The notes: generated by a model not told the origin, from the letters alone. A stretch of DNA of 64,000 nt from Zoroaster sp. YZ-2022 (GCA_029582265.1 CM055830.1:29429172-29493171), one strand, 5' to 3'. Shown: positions 45,500 to 60,419, counted from the stretch's first letter. A program made the numbers and translations.

Positions 45500-48400
45500 A
45501 CAATTACCGATCTGTATAATGGTACAAAATTTGTGAATTTACCTCTTGTGGTTGTTGAGATATGATTTTTTTTTTAATATTAAACTTTGACTTCCGGTTT
45601 GGACAGGAAGTAAGGTCAAATTGGGGTCACCTTTGTGTAAATATTTTTCGACAATTAATAATCTGTATAATGGTAAAAAAATTGTGAATTTACCTCTTGT
45701 GGTTGTTGAGATATGATTTTTTTTAATATTAAAATTTGACTTCCGGTTTGGACAGGAAGTAAGGTCAAATTGGGGTCACCTTTGTGTAAATATTTTTCGA
45801 CAATTAACAATCTGTATAATGGTACAAAAATTGTGAATTTACCTCTTGTGGTTGTTGAGATATGATTTTTTAAATATTAAACTTTGACTTCCGGTTTGGA
45901 CAGGAAGTAAGGTCAAATTGGGGTCACCTTTTTGTAAATATTTTTCGACAATTAACGATCTGTACAATCATACAAAAATTGTGAATTTACCTCTTGTGGT
46001 TGTTGAGTTATGATATTTTAAACTTTGACTTCCGGTTTGGACAGGAAGTAAGGTCAAATTGGGTCACCTTGTGTAAATATTTTTTGACAATTAACGATCT
46101 GTACAATGGTACAAAAATTGTGAATTTATCTCTTGTGGTTGTTGAGATATAATTTTTTTTAAATATTAAACTTTGACTTCCGGTTTGGACAGGAAGTAAG
46201 GTGAAATTGGGGTCACCTTTTTGTAAATATTTTTTGACAATTACCGATCTGTATAATGGTACAAAAATTGTGAATTTACCTCTTGTGGTTGTTGAGATAT
46301 GATTGTTTTAAATATTAAACTTTGACTTCCGGTTTGGACAGGAAGTAAGGTCAAATTGGGGTCACCTTTGTGTAAATATTTTTCGACAATTAACAATCTG
46401 TATAATGGTACAAAAATTGTGAATTTACCTCATGTGGTTGTTGAGATATGATTTTTTTAAAATATTAAACTTTGACTTCCGGTTTGGACAGGAAGTAAGG
46501 TCAAACTGGGGTCACCTTTTTGTAAATATTTTTCGACAATTAACGATCTGTACAATCATACAAAAATTGTGAATTTACCTCTTGTGGTTGTTGAGATATG
46601 ATATTTTTAAATGTTAAACTTTGACTTCCGGTTTGGACAGGAAGTAAGGTCAAATTGGGTTCACCTTTGTGTAAATATTTTTCGACAATTAACAATCTGT
46701 ATAATGGTACAAAAATTGTGAATTTACCTCTTGTGGTTGTTGAGATATGATTTTTTTTAAATATTAAACTTTGACTTCCGGTTTGGACAGGAAGTAAGGT
46801 CAAATTGGGGTCACCTTTTTGTAAATATTTTTCGACAATTAACGATCTGTACAATCATACAAAAATTGTGAATTTACCTCTTGTGGTTGTTGAGATATGA
46901 TATTTTTAAACTTTGACTTCCGGTTTGGACAGGAAGTAAGGTCAAATTGGGGTCACCTTTGTGTAAATATTTTTCGACAATTAACAATCTGTATAATGGT
47001 ACAAAAATTGTGAATTTACCTCATGTGGTTGTTGAGATATGATTTTTTTTAAATATTAAACTTTGACTTCCGGTTTGGACAGGAAGTAAGGTCAAACTGG
47101 GGTCACCTTTTAGTAAATATTTTTCGACAATTAACGATCTGTACAATCATACAAAAATTGTGAATTTACCTCTTGTGGTTGTTGAGATATGATATTTTTA
47201 AATGTTAAACTTTGACTTCCGGTTTGGACAGGAAGTAAGGTCAAATTGGGGTCACCTTTGTGTAAATATTTTTCGACAATTAACAATCTGTATAATGGTA
47301 CAAAAATTGTGAATTTACCTCTTGTGGTTGTTGAGATATGATTTTTTTTTAATATTAAACTTTGACTTCCGGTTTGGACAGGAAGTAAGGTCAAATTGGG
47401 GTCACCTTTTTGTAAATATTTTTCGACAATTAACGATCTGTACAATCATACAAAAATTGTGAATTTACCTCTTGTGGTTGTTGAGATATGATATTTTTAA
47501 ACTTTGACTTACGGTTTGGACAGGAAGTAAGGTCAAATTGGGTCACCTTGTGTAAATATTTTTTGACAATTAACGATCTGTACAATGGTACAAAAATTGT
47601 GAATTTATCTCTTGTGGTTGTTGAGATATAATTTTTTTTAAATATTAAACTTTGACTTCCGGTTTGGACAGGAAGTAAGGTGAAATTGGGGTCACCTTTT
47701 TGTAAATATTTTTTGACAATTACCGATCTGTATAACGGTACAAAAATTGTGAATTTACCTCTTGTGGTTGTTGAGATATGATTGTTTTAAATATTAAACT
47801 TTGACTTCCGGTTTGGACAGGAAGTAAGGTCAAATTGGGGTCACCTTTGTGTAAATATTTTTCGACAATTAACAATCTGTATAATGGTACAAAAATTGTG
47901 AATTTACCTCATGTGGTTGTTGAGATATGATTTTTTTTAAATATTAAACTTTGACTTCCGGTTTGGACAGGAAGTAAGGTCAAATTGGGGTCACCTTTTT
48001 GTAAATATTTTTCGACAATTAACAATCTGTACAATCATACAAAAATTGTGAATTTACCTCTTGTGGTTGTTGAGATATGATTTTTTTTAAATATTAAACT
48101 TTGACTTCCGGTTTGGACAGGAAGTAAGGTCAAATTGGGGTCACCTTTTTGTAAATATTTTTCGACAATTAACGATCTGTACAATCATACAAAAATTGTG
48201 AATTTACCTCTTGTGGTTGTTGAGATATGATATTTTTAAACTTTGACTTCCGGTGTGGACAGGAAGTAAGGTCAAATTGGGTCACCTTGTGTAAATATTT
48301 TTTGACAATTAACGATCTGTACAATGGTACAAAAATTGTGAATTTATCTCTTGTGGTTGTTGAGATATAATTTTTTTTAAATATTAAACTTTGACTTCCG

Positions 48401-51400
48401 GTTTGGACAGGAAGTAAGGTGAAATTAGGTCACCTTTTGTAAATATTTTTTGACAATTACCGATCTGTATAACGGTACAAAAATTGTGAATTTACCTCTT
48501 GTGGTTGTTGAGATATGATTGTTTTAAATATTAAACTTTGACTTCCGGTTTGGACAGGAAATAAGGTCAAATTGGGGTCACCTTTGTGTAAATATTTTTC
48601 GACAATTAACAATCTGTATAATGGTACAAAAATTGTGAATTTACCTCATGTGGTTGTTGAGATATGATTTTTTTTAAATATTAAACTTTGACTTCCGGTT
48701 TGGACAGGAAGTAAGGTCAAATTGGGGTCACCTTTTTGTAAATATTTTTCGACAATTAACAATCTGTACAATCATACAAAAATTGTGAATTTATCTCTTG
48801 TGGTTGTTGAGATATAATTTTTTTAAATATTAAACTTTGACTTCCGGTTTGGACAGGAAGTAAGGTGAAATTGGGGTCACCTTTTTGTAAATATTTTTTG
48901 ACAATTAGCGATCTGTATAATGGTACAAAATTTGTGAATTTACCTCTTGTGGTTGTTGAGATATGATTTTTTTTTAAATATTAAAATTTGACTTCCGGTT
49001 TGGACAGGAAGTAAGGTTAAATTGGGGTCACCTTTGTGTAAATATTTTTCGACAAATAACAATCTGTATAATGGTACAAAAATTGTGAATTTACCTCATG
49101 TGGTTGTTGAGATATGATTTTTTTTAAATATTAAACTTTGACTTCCGGTTTGGACAGGAAGTAAGGTCAAATTGGGGTCACCTTTTTGTAAATATTTTTC
49201 GACAATTAACAATCTGTACAATCATACAAAAATTGTGAATTTACCTCTTGTGGTTGTTGAGATATGATTTTTTTTAAATATTAAACTTTGACTTCCGGTT
49301 TGGACAGGAAGTAAGGTCAAATTGGGGTCACCTTTTTGTAAATATTTTTCGACAATTAACGATCTGTACAATCATACAAAAATTGTGAATTTACCTCTTG
49401 TGGTTGTTGAGATATGATATTTTTAAACTTTGACTTCCGGTTTGGACAGGAAGTAAGGTCAAATTGGGTCACCTTGTGTAAATATTTTTTGACAATTAAC
49501 GATCTGTACAATGGTACAAAAATTGTGAATTTATCTCTTGTGGTTGTTGAGATATAATTTTTTTTAAATATTAAACTTTGACTTCCGGTTTGGACAGGAA
49601 GTAAGGTGAAATTGGGGTCACCTTTTTGTAAATATTTTTTGACAATTACCGATCTGTATAATGGTACAAAAATTGTGAATTTACCTCATGTGGTTGTTGA
49701 GATATGATTTTTTTTAAATATTAAACTTTGACTTCCGGTTTGGACAGGAAGTAAGGTCAAATTGGGGTCACCTTTTTGTAAATATTTTTCGACAATTAAC
49801 AATCTGTACAATCATACAAAAATTGTGAATTTACCTCTTGTGGTTGTTGAGATATGATATTTTTAAATGTTAAACTTTGACTTCCGGTTTGGACAGGAAG
49901 TAAGGTCAAATTGGGGTCACCTTTGTGTAAATATTTTTTGACAATTAACGATCTGTACAATGGTACAAAAATTGTGAATTTATCTCTTGTGGTTGTTGAG
50001 ATATAATTTTTTTAAATATTAAACTTTGACTTCCGGTTTGGACAGGAAGTAAGGTGAAATTGGGGTCACCTTTTTGTAAATATTTTTTGACAATTAGCGA
50101 TCTGTATAATGGTACAAAATTTGTGAATTTACCTCTTGTGGTTGTTGAGATATGATTTTTTTTTAAATATTAAACTTTGACTTCCGGTTTGGACAGGAAG
50201 TAAGGTTAAATTGGGGTCACCTTTGTGTAAATATTTTTCGACAAATAATAATCTGTATAATGGTAAAAAAATTGTGAATTTACCTCTTGTGGTTGTTGAG
50301 ATATGAATTTTTTTTAAATATTAAACTTTGACTTCCGGTTTGGACAGGAAGTAAGGTCAAATTAGGGTCACCTTTGTGTAAATATTTTTCGACAATTAAC
50401 AATCTGTATAATGGTACAACAATTGTGAATTTACCTCTTGTGGTTGTTGAGATATGATTTTTTTTAAATATTAAACTTTGACTTCCGGTTTGGACAGGAA
50501 GTAAGGTCAAATTGGGGTCACCTTTTTGTAAATATTTTTCGACAATTAACGATCTGTACAATCATACAAAAATTGTGAATTTACCTCTTGTGGTTGTTGA
50601 GATATGATATTTTTAAATGTTAAACTTTGACTTCCGGTTTGGACAGGAAGTAAGGTCAAATTGGGGTCACCTTTGTGTAAATATTTTTTGACAATTAACG
50701 ATCTGTACAATGGTACAAAAATTGTGAATTTATCTCTTGTGGTTGTTGAGATATAATTTTTTTAAATATTAAACTTTGACTTCCGGTTTGGACAGGAAGT
50801 AAGGTGAAATTGGGGTCACCTTTTTGTAAATATTTTTCGACAATTAACGATCTGTACAATCATACAAAAATTGTGAATTTACCTCTTGTGGTTGTTGACA
50901 TATGATATTTTTAAATGTTAAACTTTGACTTCCGGTTTGGACAGGAAGTAAGGTCAAATTGGGGTCACCTTTGTGTAAATATTTTTTGACAATTAACGAT
51001 CTGTACAATGGTACAAAAATTGTGAATTTATCTCTTGTGGTTGTTGAGATATGATTTTTTTTAAATATTAAACTTTGACTTCCGGTTTGGACAGGAAGTA
51101 AGGTCAAATTGGGGTCACCTTTTTGTAAATATTTTTCGACAATTAACAATCTGTATAATGGTACAAAATTTGTGAATTTACCTCTTGTGGTTGTTGAGAT
51201 ATGATTTTTTTTTTAATATTAAACTTTGACTTCCGGTTTGGACAGGAAGTAAGGTCAAATTGGGGTCACCTTTGTGTAAATATTTTTCGACAATTAATAA
51301 TCTGTATAATGGTAAAAAAATTGTGAATTTACCTCTTGTGGTTGTTGAGATATGATTTTTTTTTTAATATTAAAATTTGACTTCCGGTTTGGACAGGAAG

Positions 51401-54400
51401 TAAGGTCAAATTGGGGTCACCTTTGTGTAAATATTTTTCGACAATTAACAATCTGTATAATGGTACAAAAATTGTGAATTTACCTCTTGTGGTTGTTGAG
51501 ATATGATTTTTTTTAAATATTAAACTTTGACTTCCGGTTTGGACAGGAAGTAAGGTCAAATTGGGGTCACCTTTTTGTAAATATTTTTCGACAATTAACG
51601 ATCTGTACAATCATACAAAAATTGTGAATTTACCTCTTGTGGTTGTTGAGATATGATATTTTTAAACTTTGACTTCCGGTTTGGACAGGAAGTAAGGTCA
51701 AATTGGGTCACCTTGTGTAAATATTTTTTGACAATTAACGATCTGTACAATGGTACAAAAATTGTGAATTTATCTCTTGTGGTTGTTGAGATATAATTTT
51801 TTTTAAATATTAAACTTTGACTTCCGGTTTGGACAGGAAGTAAGGTGAAATTGGGGTCACCTTTTTGTAAATATTTTTTGACAATTACCGATCTGTATAA
51901 TGGTACAAAAATTGTGAATTTACCTCTTGTGGTTGTTGAGATATGATTGTTTTAAATATTAAACTTTGACTTCCGGTTTGGACAGGAAGTAAGGTCAAAT
52001 TGGGGTCACCTTTGTGTAAATATTTTTCGACAATTAACAATCTGTATAATGGTACAAAAATTGTGAATTTACCTCATGTGGTTGTTGAGATATGATTTTT
52101 TTTAAATATTAAACTTTGACTTCCGGTTTGGACAGGAAGTAAGGTCAAACTGGGGTCACCTTTTTGTAAATATTTTTCGACAATTAACGATCTGTACAAT
52201 CATACAAAAATTGTGAATTTACCTCTTGTGGTTGTTGAGATATGATATTTTTAAATGTTAAACTTTGACTTCCGGTTTGGACAGGAAGTAAGGTCAAATT
52301 GGGGTCACCTTTGTGTAAATATTTTTCGACAATTAACAATCTGTATAATGGTACAAAAATTGTGAATTTACCTCTTGTGGTTGTTGAGATATGATTTTTT
52401 TTAAATATTAAACTTTGACTTCCGGTTTGGACAGGAAGTAAGGTCAAATTGGGGTCACCTTTTTGTAAATATTTTCGACACTTCACGATCTGTACAATCA
52501 CACAAAAATTGTGCATGTACCTCTTGAGGTTGTTGAGATTTTATAATTTTAAACTTTGACTTCCGGTTTGGACAGGAAGTAAGGTCAAATTGGGTCACCT
52601 TTGTGTAAATATTTTTGACAATTAACGATCTGTACAATGGTACAAAAATTGTGAATTTATCTCTTGTGGTTGTTGAGATATAATTTTTTTTAAATATTAA
52701 ACTTTGACTTCCGGTTTGGACAGGAAGTAAGGTGAAATTGGGGTCACCTTTTGTAAATATTTTTTGACAATTACCGATCTGTATAACGGTACAAAAATTG
52801 TGAATTTACCTCTTGTGGTTGTTGAGATATGATTGTTTTAAATATTAAACTTTGACTTCCGGTTTGGACAGGAAGTAAGGTCAAATTGGGGTCACCTTTG
52901 TGTAAATATTTTTCGACAATTAACAATCTGTATAATGGTACAAAAATTGTGAATTTACCTCATGTGGTTGTTGAGATATGATTTTTTTTAAATATTAAAC
53001 TTTGACTTCCGGTTTGGACAGGAAGTAAGGTCAAATTGGGGTCACCTTTTTGTAAATATTTTTCGACAATTAACAATCTGTACAATCATACAAAAATTGT
53101 GAATTTACCTCTTGTGGTTGTTGAGATATGATATTTTTAAATGTTAAACTTTGACTTCCGGTTTGGACAGGAAGTAAGGTCAAATTGGGGTCACCTTTGT
53201 GTAAATATTTTTTGACAATTAACGATCTGTACAATGGTACAAAAATTGTGAATTTATCTCTTGTGGTTGTTGAGATATAATTTTTAAATATTAAACTTTG
53301 ACTTCCGGTTTGGACAGGAAGTAAGGTGAAATTAGGGTCACCTTTTGTAAATATTTTTGACAATTAGCGATCTGTATAATGGTACATAATTTGTGAATTT
53401 ACCTCTTGTGGTTGTTGAGATTGTTTTTTTTTAAATATTAAACTTTGACTTCGGTTTGGACAGGAAGTAAGGTTAAATTGGGGTCACCTTTGTGTAAATA
53501 TTTTTCGACAAATAATAATCTGTATAATGGTAAAAAAATTGTGAATTTACCTCTTGTGGTTGTTGAGATATGAATTTTTTGAATATTAAACTTTGACTTC
53601 CGGTTTGGACAGGAAGTAAGGTCAAATTAGGGTCACCTTTGTGTAAATATTTTTCGACAATTAACAATCTGTATAATGGTACAACAATTGTGAATTTACC
53701 TCTTGTGGTTGTTGAGATATGATTTTTTTAAATATTAAACTTTGACTTCCGGTTTGGACAGGAAGTAAGGTCAAATTGGGGTCACCTTTGGTAAATATTT
53801 TTCGACAATTAACGATCTGTACAATCATACAAAAATTGTGAATTTACCTCTTGTGGTTGTTGAGATATGATATTTTTAAATGTTAAACTTTGACTTCCGG
53901 TTTGGACAGGAAGTAAGGTCAAATTGGGGTCACCTTTGTGTAAATATTTTTTGACAATTAACGATCTGTACAATGGTACAAAAATTGTGAATTTATCTCT
54001 TGTGGTTGTTGAGATATAATTTTTTTAAATATTAAACTTTGACTTCCGGTTTGGACAGGAAGTAAGGTGAAATTGGGGTCACCTTTTTGTAAATATTTTT
54101 CGACAATTAACGATCTGTACAATCATACAAAAATTTTGAATTTACCTCTTGTGGTTGTTGAGATATGATATTTTTAAATGTTAAACTTTGACTTCCGGTT
54201 TGGACAGGAAGTAAGGTCAAATTGGGGTCACCTTTGTGTAAATATTTTTTGACAATTAACGATCTGTACAATGGTACAAAAATTGTGAATTTATCTCTTG
54301 TGGTTGTTGAGATATGATTTTTTTTTAAATATTAAACTTTGACTTCCGGTTTGGACAGGAAGTAAGGTCAAATTGGGGTCACCTTTGTGTAAATATTTTT

Positions 54401-57400
54401 CGACAATTAACAATCTGTATAATGGTACAAAAATTGTGAATTTACCTCTTGTGGTTGTTGAGATATGATTTGTTTTTAATATTAAATTTTGACTTCCGGT
54501 TTGGACAGGAAGTAAGGTCAAATTGAGGTCACCTTTTTGTAAATATATTTCGACAATTAACGATCTGTACAATGGTACAAAAATTGTGAATTTACCTCTT
54601 GTGGTTGTTGAGATATGATATTTTTAAATGTTAAACTTTGACTTCCGGTTTGGACAGGAAGTAAGGTCAAATTGGGGTCACCTTTGTGTAAATATTTTTC
54701 GACAATTAACAATCTGTATAATGGTACAAAAATTGTGAATTTACCTCTTGTGGTTGTTGAGATATGATTTTTTTTAAATATTAAACTTTGACTTCCGGTT
54801 TGGACAGGAAGTAAGGTCAAATTGGGGTCACCTTTGTGTAAATATTTTTTGACAATTAACGATCTGTACAATGGTACAAAAATTGTGAATTTATCTCTTG
54901 TGGTTGTTGATATAATTTTTTTAAATATTAAACTTTGACTTCCGGTTTGGACAGGAAGTAAGGTCAAATTGGGGTCACCTTTGTGTAAATATTTTTCGAC
55001 AATTAACAATCTGTATAATGGTACAAAAATTGTGAATTTACCTCATGTGGTTGTTGAGATATGATTTTTTTTAAATATTAAACTTTGACTTCCGGTTTGG
55101 ACAGGAAGTAAGGTCAAATTGGGGTCACCTTTTTGTAAATATTTTTCGACAATTAACGATCTGTACAATCATACAAAAATTGTGAATTTACCTCTTGTGG
55201 TTGTTGAGATATGATATTTTTAAATGTTAAACTTTGACTTCCGGTTTGGACAGGAAGTAAGGTCAAATTGGGGTCACCTTTGTGTAAATATTTTTTGACA
55301 ATTAACGATCTGTACAATGGTACAAAAATTGTGAATTTATCTCTTGTGGTTGTTGAGATATAATTTTTTTAAATATTAAACTTTGACTTCCGGTTTGGGC
55401 AGGAAGTAAGGTGAAATTGGGGTCACCTTTTTGTAAATATTTTTTGACAATTAGCGATCTGTATAATGGTACAAAATTTGTGAATTTACCTCTTGTGGTT
55501 GTTGAGATATGATTTTTTTTTAAATATTAAACTTTGACTTCCGGTTTGGACAGGAAGTAAGGTTAAATTGGGGTCACCTTTGTGTAAATATTTTTCGACA
55601 AATAATAATCTGTATAATGGTAAAAAAATTGTGAATTTACCTCTTGTGGTTGTTGAGATATGATTTTTTTTTAAATATTAAACTTTGACTTCCGGTTTGG
55701 ACAGGAAGTAAGGTCAAATTGGGGTCACCTTTGTGTAAATATTTTTCGACAATTAACAATCTGTATAATGGTACAAAAATTGTGAATTTACCTCTTGTGG
55801 TTGTTGAGATATGATTTTTTTTAAATATTAAACTTTGACTTCCGGTTTGGACAGGAAGTAAGGTCAAATTGGGGTCACCTTTTTGTAAATATTTTTCGAC
55901 AATTAACGATCTGTACAATCATACAAAAATTGTGAATTTACCTCTTGTGGTTGTTGAGATATGATATTTTTAAATGTTAAACTTTGACTTCCGGTTTGGA
56001 CAGGAAGTAAGGTCAAATTGGGGTCACCTTTGTGTAAATATTGTTTGACAATTAACGATCTGTACAATGGTACAAAAATTGTGAATTTATCTCTTGTGGT
56101 TGTTGAGATATGATTTTTTTAAATATTAAACTTTGACTTCCGGTTTGGACAGGAAGTAAGGTCAAATTGGGGTCACCTTTGTGTAAATATTTTTCGACAA
56201 TTAACAATCTGTATAATGGTACAAAAATTGTGAATTTACCTCTTGTGGTTGTTGAGATATGATTTGTTTTTAATATTAAATTTTGACTTCCGGTTTGGAC
56301 AGGAAGTAAGGTCAAATTGAGGTCACCTTTTTGTAAATATATTTCGACAATTAACGATCTGTACAATGGTACAAAAATTGTGAATTTACCTCTTGTGGTT
56401 GTTGAGATATGATATTTTTAAATGTTAAACTTTGACTTCCGGTTTGGACAGGAAGTAAGGTCAAATTGGGGTCACCTTTGTGTAAATATTTTTCGACAAT
56501 TAACAATCTGTATAATGGTACAAAAATTGTGAATTTACCTCTTGTGGTTGTTGAGATATGATTTTTTTTAAATATTAAACTTTGACTTCCGGTTTGGACA
56601 GGAAGTAAGGTCAAATTGGGGTCACCTTTTTGTAAATATTTTTCGACAATTAACGATCTGTACAATCATACAAAAATTGTGAATTTACCTCTTGTGGTTG
56701 TTGAGATATGATATTTTTAAATGTTAAACTTTGACTTCCGGTTTGGACAGGAAGTAAGGTCAAATTGGGGTCACCTTTGTGTAAATATTTTTTGACAATT
56801 AACGATCTGTACAATGGTACAAAAATTGTGAATTTATCTCTTGTGGTTGTTGAGATATAATTTTTTTAAATATTAAACTTTGACTTCCGGTTTGGACAGG
56901 AAGTAAGGTGAAATTGGGGTCACCTTTTTGTAAATATTTTTCGACAATTAACGATCTGTACAATCATACAAAAATTGTGAATTTACCTCTTGTGGTTGTT
57001 GAGATATGATATTTTTAAATGTTAAACTTTGTCTTCCGGTTTGGACAGGAAGTAAGGTCAAATTGGGGTCACCTTTGTGTAAATATTTTTTGACAATTAA
57101 CGATCTGTACAATGGTACAAAAATTGTGAATTTATCTCTTGTGGTTGCTGAGATATAATTTTTTTAAATATTAAACTTTGACTTCCGGTTTGGACAGGAA
57201 GTAAGGTGAAATTGGGGTCACCTTTTTGTAAATATTTTTTGACAATTACCGATCTGTATAATGGTACAAAATTTGTGAATTTACCTCTTGTGGTTGTTGA
57301 GATATGATTTTTTTTTTAATATTAAACTTTGACTTCCGGTTTGGACAGGAAGTAAGGTCAAATTGGGGTCACCTTTGTGTAAATATTTTTCGACAATTAA

Positions 57401-57969
57401 TAATCTGTATAATGGTACAAAAATTGTGAATTTACCTCTTGTGGTTGTTGAGATATGATTTTTTTTTAAATATTAAAATTTGACTTCCGGTTTGGACAGG
57501 AAGTAAGGTCAAATTGGGGTCACCTTTGTGTAAATATTTTTCGACAATTAACAATCTGTATAATGGTACAAAAATTGTGAATTTACCTCTTGTGGTTCTT
57601 GAGATATGATTTGTTTTTAATATTAAATTTTGACTTCCGGTTTGGACAGGAAGTAAGGTCAAATTGGGGTCACCTTTTTGTAAATATATTTCGACAATTA
57701 ACGATCTGTACAATGGTACAAAAATTGTGAATTTACCTCTTGTGGTTGTTGAGATATGATATTTTTAAATGTTAAACTTTGACTTCCGGTTTGGACAGGA
57801 AGTAAGGTCAAATTGGGGTCACCTTTGTGTAAATATTTTTCGACAATTAACAATCTGTATAATGGTACAAAAATTGTGAATTTACCTCTTGTGGTTGTTG
57901 AGATATTTTTTTTTTAAATATTAAACTTTGACTTCCGGTTTGGACAGGAAGTAAGGTCAAATTGGGGTC
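45500..57969 (+). repeat. Satellite 2: ~84 tandem copies of a ~148-bp unit with higher-order variants
   Basis: Successive CTTCCGGTTTGG sites lie at 45591, 45740, 45888, 46029, 46177, 46326, 46476, 46625 and so on, a spacing of 141-150 bp. The unit contains GACTTCCGGTTTGGACAGG, AAGTAAGGTCAAATTGGGGT, GTAAATATTTTTCGACAATT and CCTCTTGTGGTTGTTGAGAT. Variant monomers (AATGGTAC against AATCATAC, TTTATCTC against TTTACCTC, GGTGAAATT against GGTCAAATT) recur at 2, 3 or 5 monomer spacings. Open frames in the array follow multiples of the repeat and are not genes. A diverged inverted outlier lies at 20167-21330. Confidence 0.97.
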
Positions 57970-58181
57970 AAATTGTTAAGTTCTAAGTACATGCCAAGTT
58001 TCAAGTTCCTGTGAAGTTTGCAAGTATGTGTTTGTTACCGGACAGTTATTGGGGAGAAGAAGAAGAAGAAGAAGAAGAAGAAGAAGAAGAAGAAGAAGAA
58101 GAAGAAGAAGAAGAAGAAGAAGAAGAAGAAGAAGAAGAAGAAGAAGAAGAAGAAGAAGAAGAAGAAGAAGAAGAAGAAGAA
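57970..58181. repeat. Right border of satellite 2 and a (GAA)n microsatellite
   Basis: A unique segment (57970-58054, GTTCTAAGTACATGCCAAGT, CAGTTATTGGGGA) follows the last monomer and is also present, inverted, at 20620-20700. It leads into a pure (GAA)n tract of about 127 bp (58055-58181). The inverted copy has only a few TTC repeats at the same place. Confidence 0.9.
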
Positions 58182-60417
58182 TTAGGATATTTCTAAAATA
58201 AACTAGAGGTAAAATCAACTGATTACAACACAATCATGTTTTTGAATAGTCTGAACTGTCTTGAAACGAATTTTGAAATACATCATAATTTTTTTAATTT
58301 TAACTTCCTGTTTTGACCAAAATGTAAGGTCATTTCAGCAGTAAGAAATGTCGCATATTTGATATTTTTACGATTATTCAAAAATAAAGAAAGGGCTTTT
58401 ATGTTCAGGAGGTACGTTTCTTTAGGTGTTCGGGATAACTCCTGAACACTCCTTTGACATTGTTCGTTTTTTGTTCTCGAAAACTCTTCTCCGCATACAT
58501 TAACATAAACCCAAGTTTGTTATTTCACTAGCAGTCCTATACATTTTTAAATACATCAGAATTGTTTTAGCTTCGTGTTTTGACCAGAAGTAATCACATG
58601 ATTGCATTTACACGTCACAATGTTATTGTTGCCGCCACGGAAGTGTCCCAAGTCAATGTAATCACCCCTGTGGGTCGGGGTGAGTGAACGTGTGTGTGCG
58701 TGTATGTGTGGGTGTGTATGTACAAAACTGTCTTCTGTATCCTCAATTTACTTAAGGTTATATCATCAACTGGACAGTAACTTACAAATGAAATTACCAC
58801 TTTGATGATTCAGTTTATTTCAGTGAAGGATTCTCTTGTAAAATGCTGAATCTCAATGCGTGATCATATGTGTGGATGTCTTGCGCGCCGCTTTTTGAGA
58901 CGCACAGAACTGTGGTCATCAAAACATTGATTTTGGTATGACTCACCCCCAAACTGTTAACGTTTATGGGGGCACAGAAAATGTACCCAAGAAGAAAACC
59001 AGTTGAATCATGCTTCATCTTATTCCAGGTTATTGTAAAATTGTTTTTAATCTTGAAAATAAAAAGATTTTTAAAGATTTTTTAAATAAAATGGTATAAT
59101 TTGGAGAAGCTCTCAAAACTTGTAATCAATATTCTTGAAAGACCAATAAAATGGAAAGTGGTTAAAACTTTTGCAAAAAGTATTTTATTACATTGAAATG
59201 GGTAAAAATGCTGTTAACATTTTGTCAAATAAAAGATTTCTTTTCATAACCATGATATTAAAGTTTCATTTCCTCAATAATTTTCCACTACCGACAAATT
59301 ATTATTTGTATCTAGTAAAATCAGTGGTTAAATAACTTTTTCCACTTTCACAAGGACTAACTTTCCAGTAAATCATACAAAATCACTATGATTTCTTTTT
59401 GTAACAAGCATGACTTCGATAAGTTTATGCAACCAGTAATACGCCATAGTTTTGTACGTTTTCCGAGAAATGCTAAGCCAAAGGTTAAGTGCGTCATTTC
59501 ACGAGTGCGGCGAATAATACGTACATGGACGATACAAGATATTTCTAAAAGTTATTAGCAGATTTTGATGAAGTTTCAAGAATACGTACAGTTTGGCACA
59601 AGTACCAATCGGTTAAATTTTGGTGAAGATGTGATTCCATAAAAAGTGATTTTTAATTAAAGCAATTGTATACAACCCCTTGTCACAAGACGGTTCTGTG
59701 TTAACATTATATTTGTGCACGATTCATTGCAATCCACGTGAATTAAGTACAATGATAGAGGGCGCGTGCATTCTAAAGCGTTAGCATAATGTGGGATGCA
59801 CGATAAACTAAACCAGAAAATTCGTCTTGCACCAAAACTAGTCTCGTAAATGATAAACTTGTGGCGGAGGTAATCACTTAATACCAAGTGACCGCTCTCG
59901 TTCGTAATGTGATCGTTCACTGTGCCATTTCCTAAAAAATTCTGTATGATGTATTTTTTAAAGATTGTACAGAGTTAGTGTACAAACTGGTAACACCCTA
60001 CCAAATGTGCGTTAACATGTTTGACTATGAACTTCCTGTTTGGACCGGAAGTAAAGGTCACGTTAGATAAGAAAAAATGTCAAGTTCTTTAGATTTGTTT
60101 AACCTTGGTTCAGGAGATATGTTTGATTTGAATTATTAAAACTATGTTTCAAGTCAAACCTAAACCCAGCCACTGTCTTCAAATATTTTACCAAATTCCC
60201 AGGTGAGGCCTTGGGCAGTACGGGAAAGATAAAACACAAATAGGAGTAGGCCAATGTCATGGTCATGCTTTTCTGTGATTTGGCAAATAGGCCTATGACA
60301 AATTCAAAAGATCAACAAGTCAACAGATTTGAGGTTTTGTTAAAGAGATTTCGATTTCAAATTCGTTCACTGAATTAACTCCAAAATTATGTGCTTTCCC
60401 TTGGTTTGGTTTGATGT
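58182..60417. other. Unassigned sequence with isolated decayed satellite-2 motifs
   Basis: Isolated matches to the palindromic core of satellite 2 occur at ~58302-58330 (CTTCCTGTTTTGACC), ~58575-58590 and 60028-60062 (ACTTCCTGTTTGGACCGGAA). There is a TG-rich run at 58690-58722. No gene is supported. Confidence 0.5.
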
Positions 60418-60419
60418 AG

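Noticed and set aside
46540..57713. Repeated 93-150-codon minus-strand frames in satellite 2
   Set aside because: The peptide repeats every monomer because some monomers are close to 150 bp, a multiple of three. Frames break wherever the monomer length changes. This is a tandem-repeat artefact.
45500..57969. CRISPR-like array
   Set aside because: The repeats are head-to-tail with no unique spacers, there are no cas genes, and the surroundings are eukaryotic.
57976..58233. Poly-Leu and poly-Glu open frames over the (GAA)n tract
   Set aside because: Pure microsatellite translation on the two strands.
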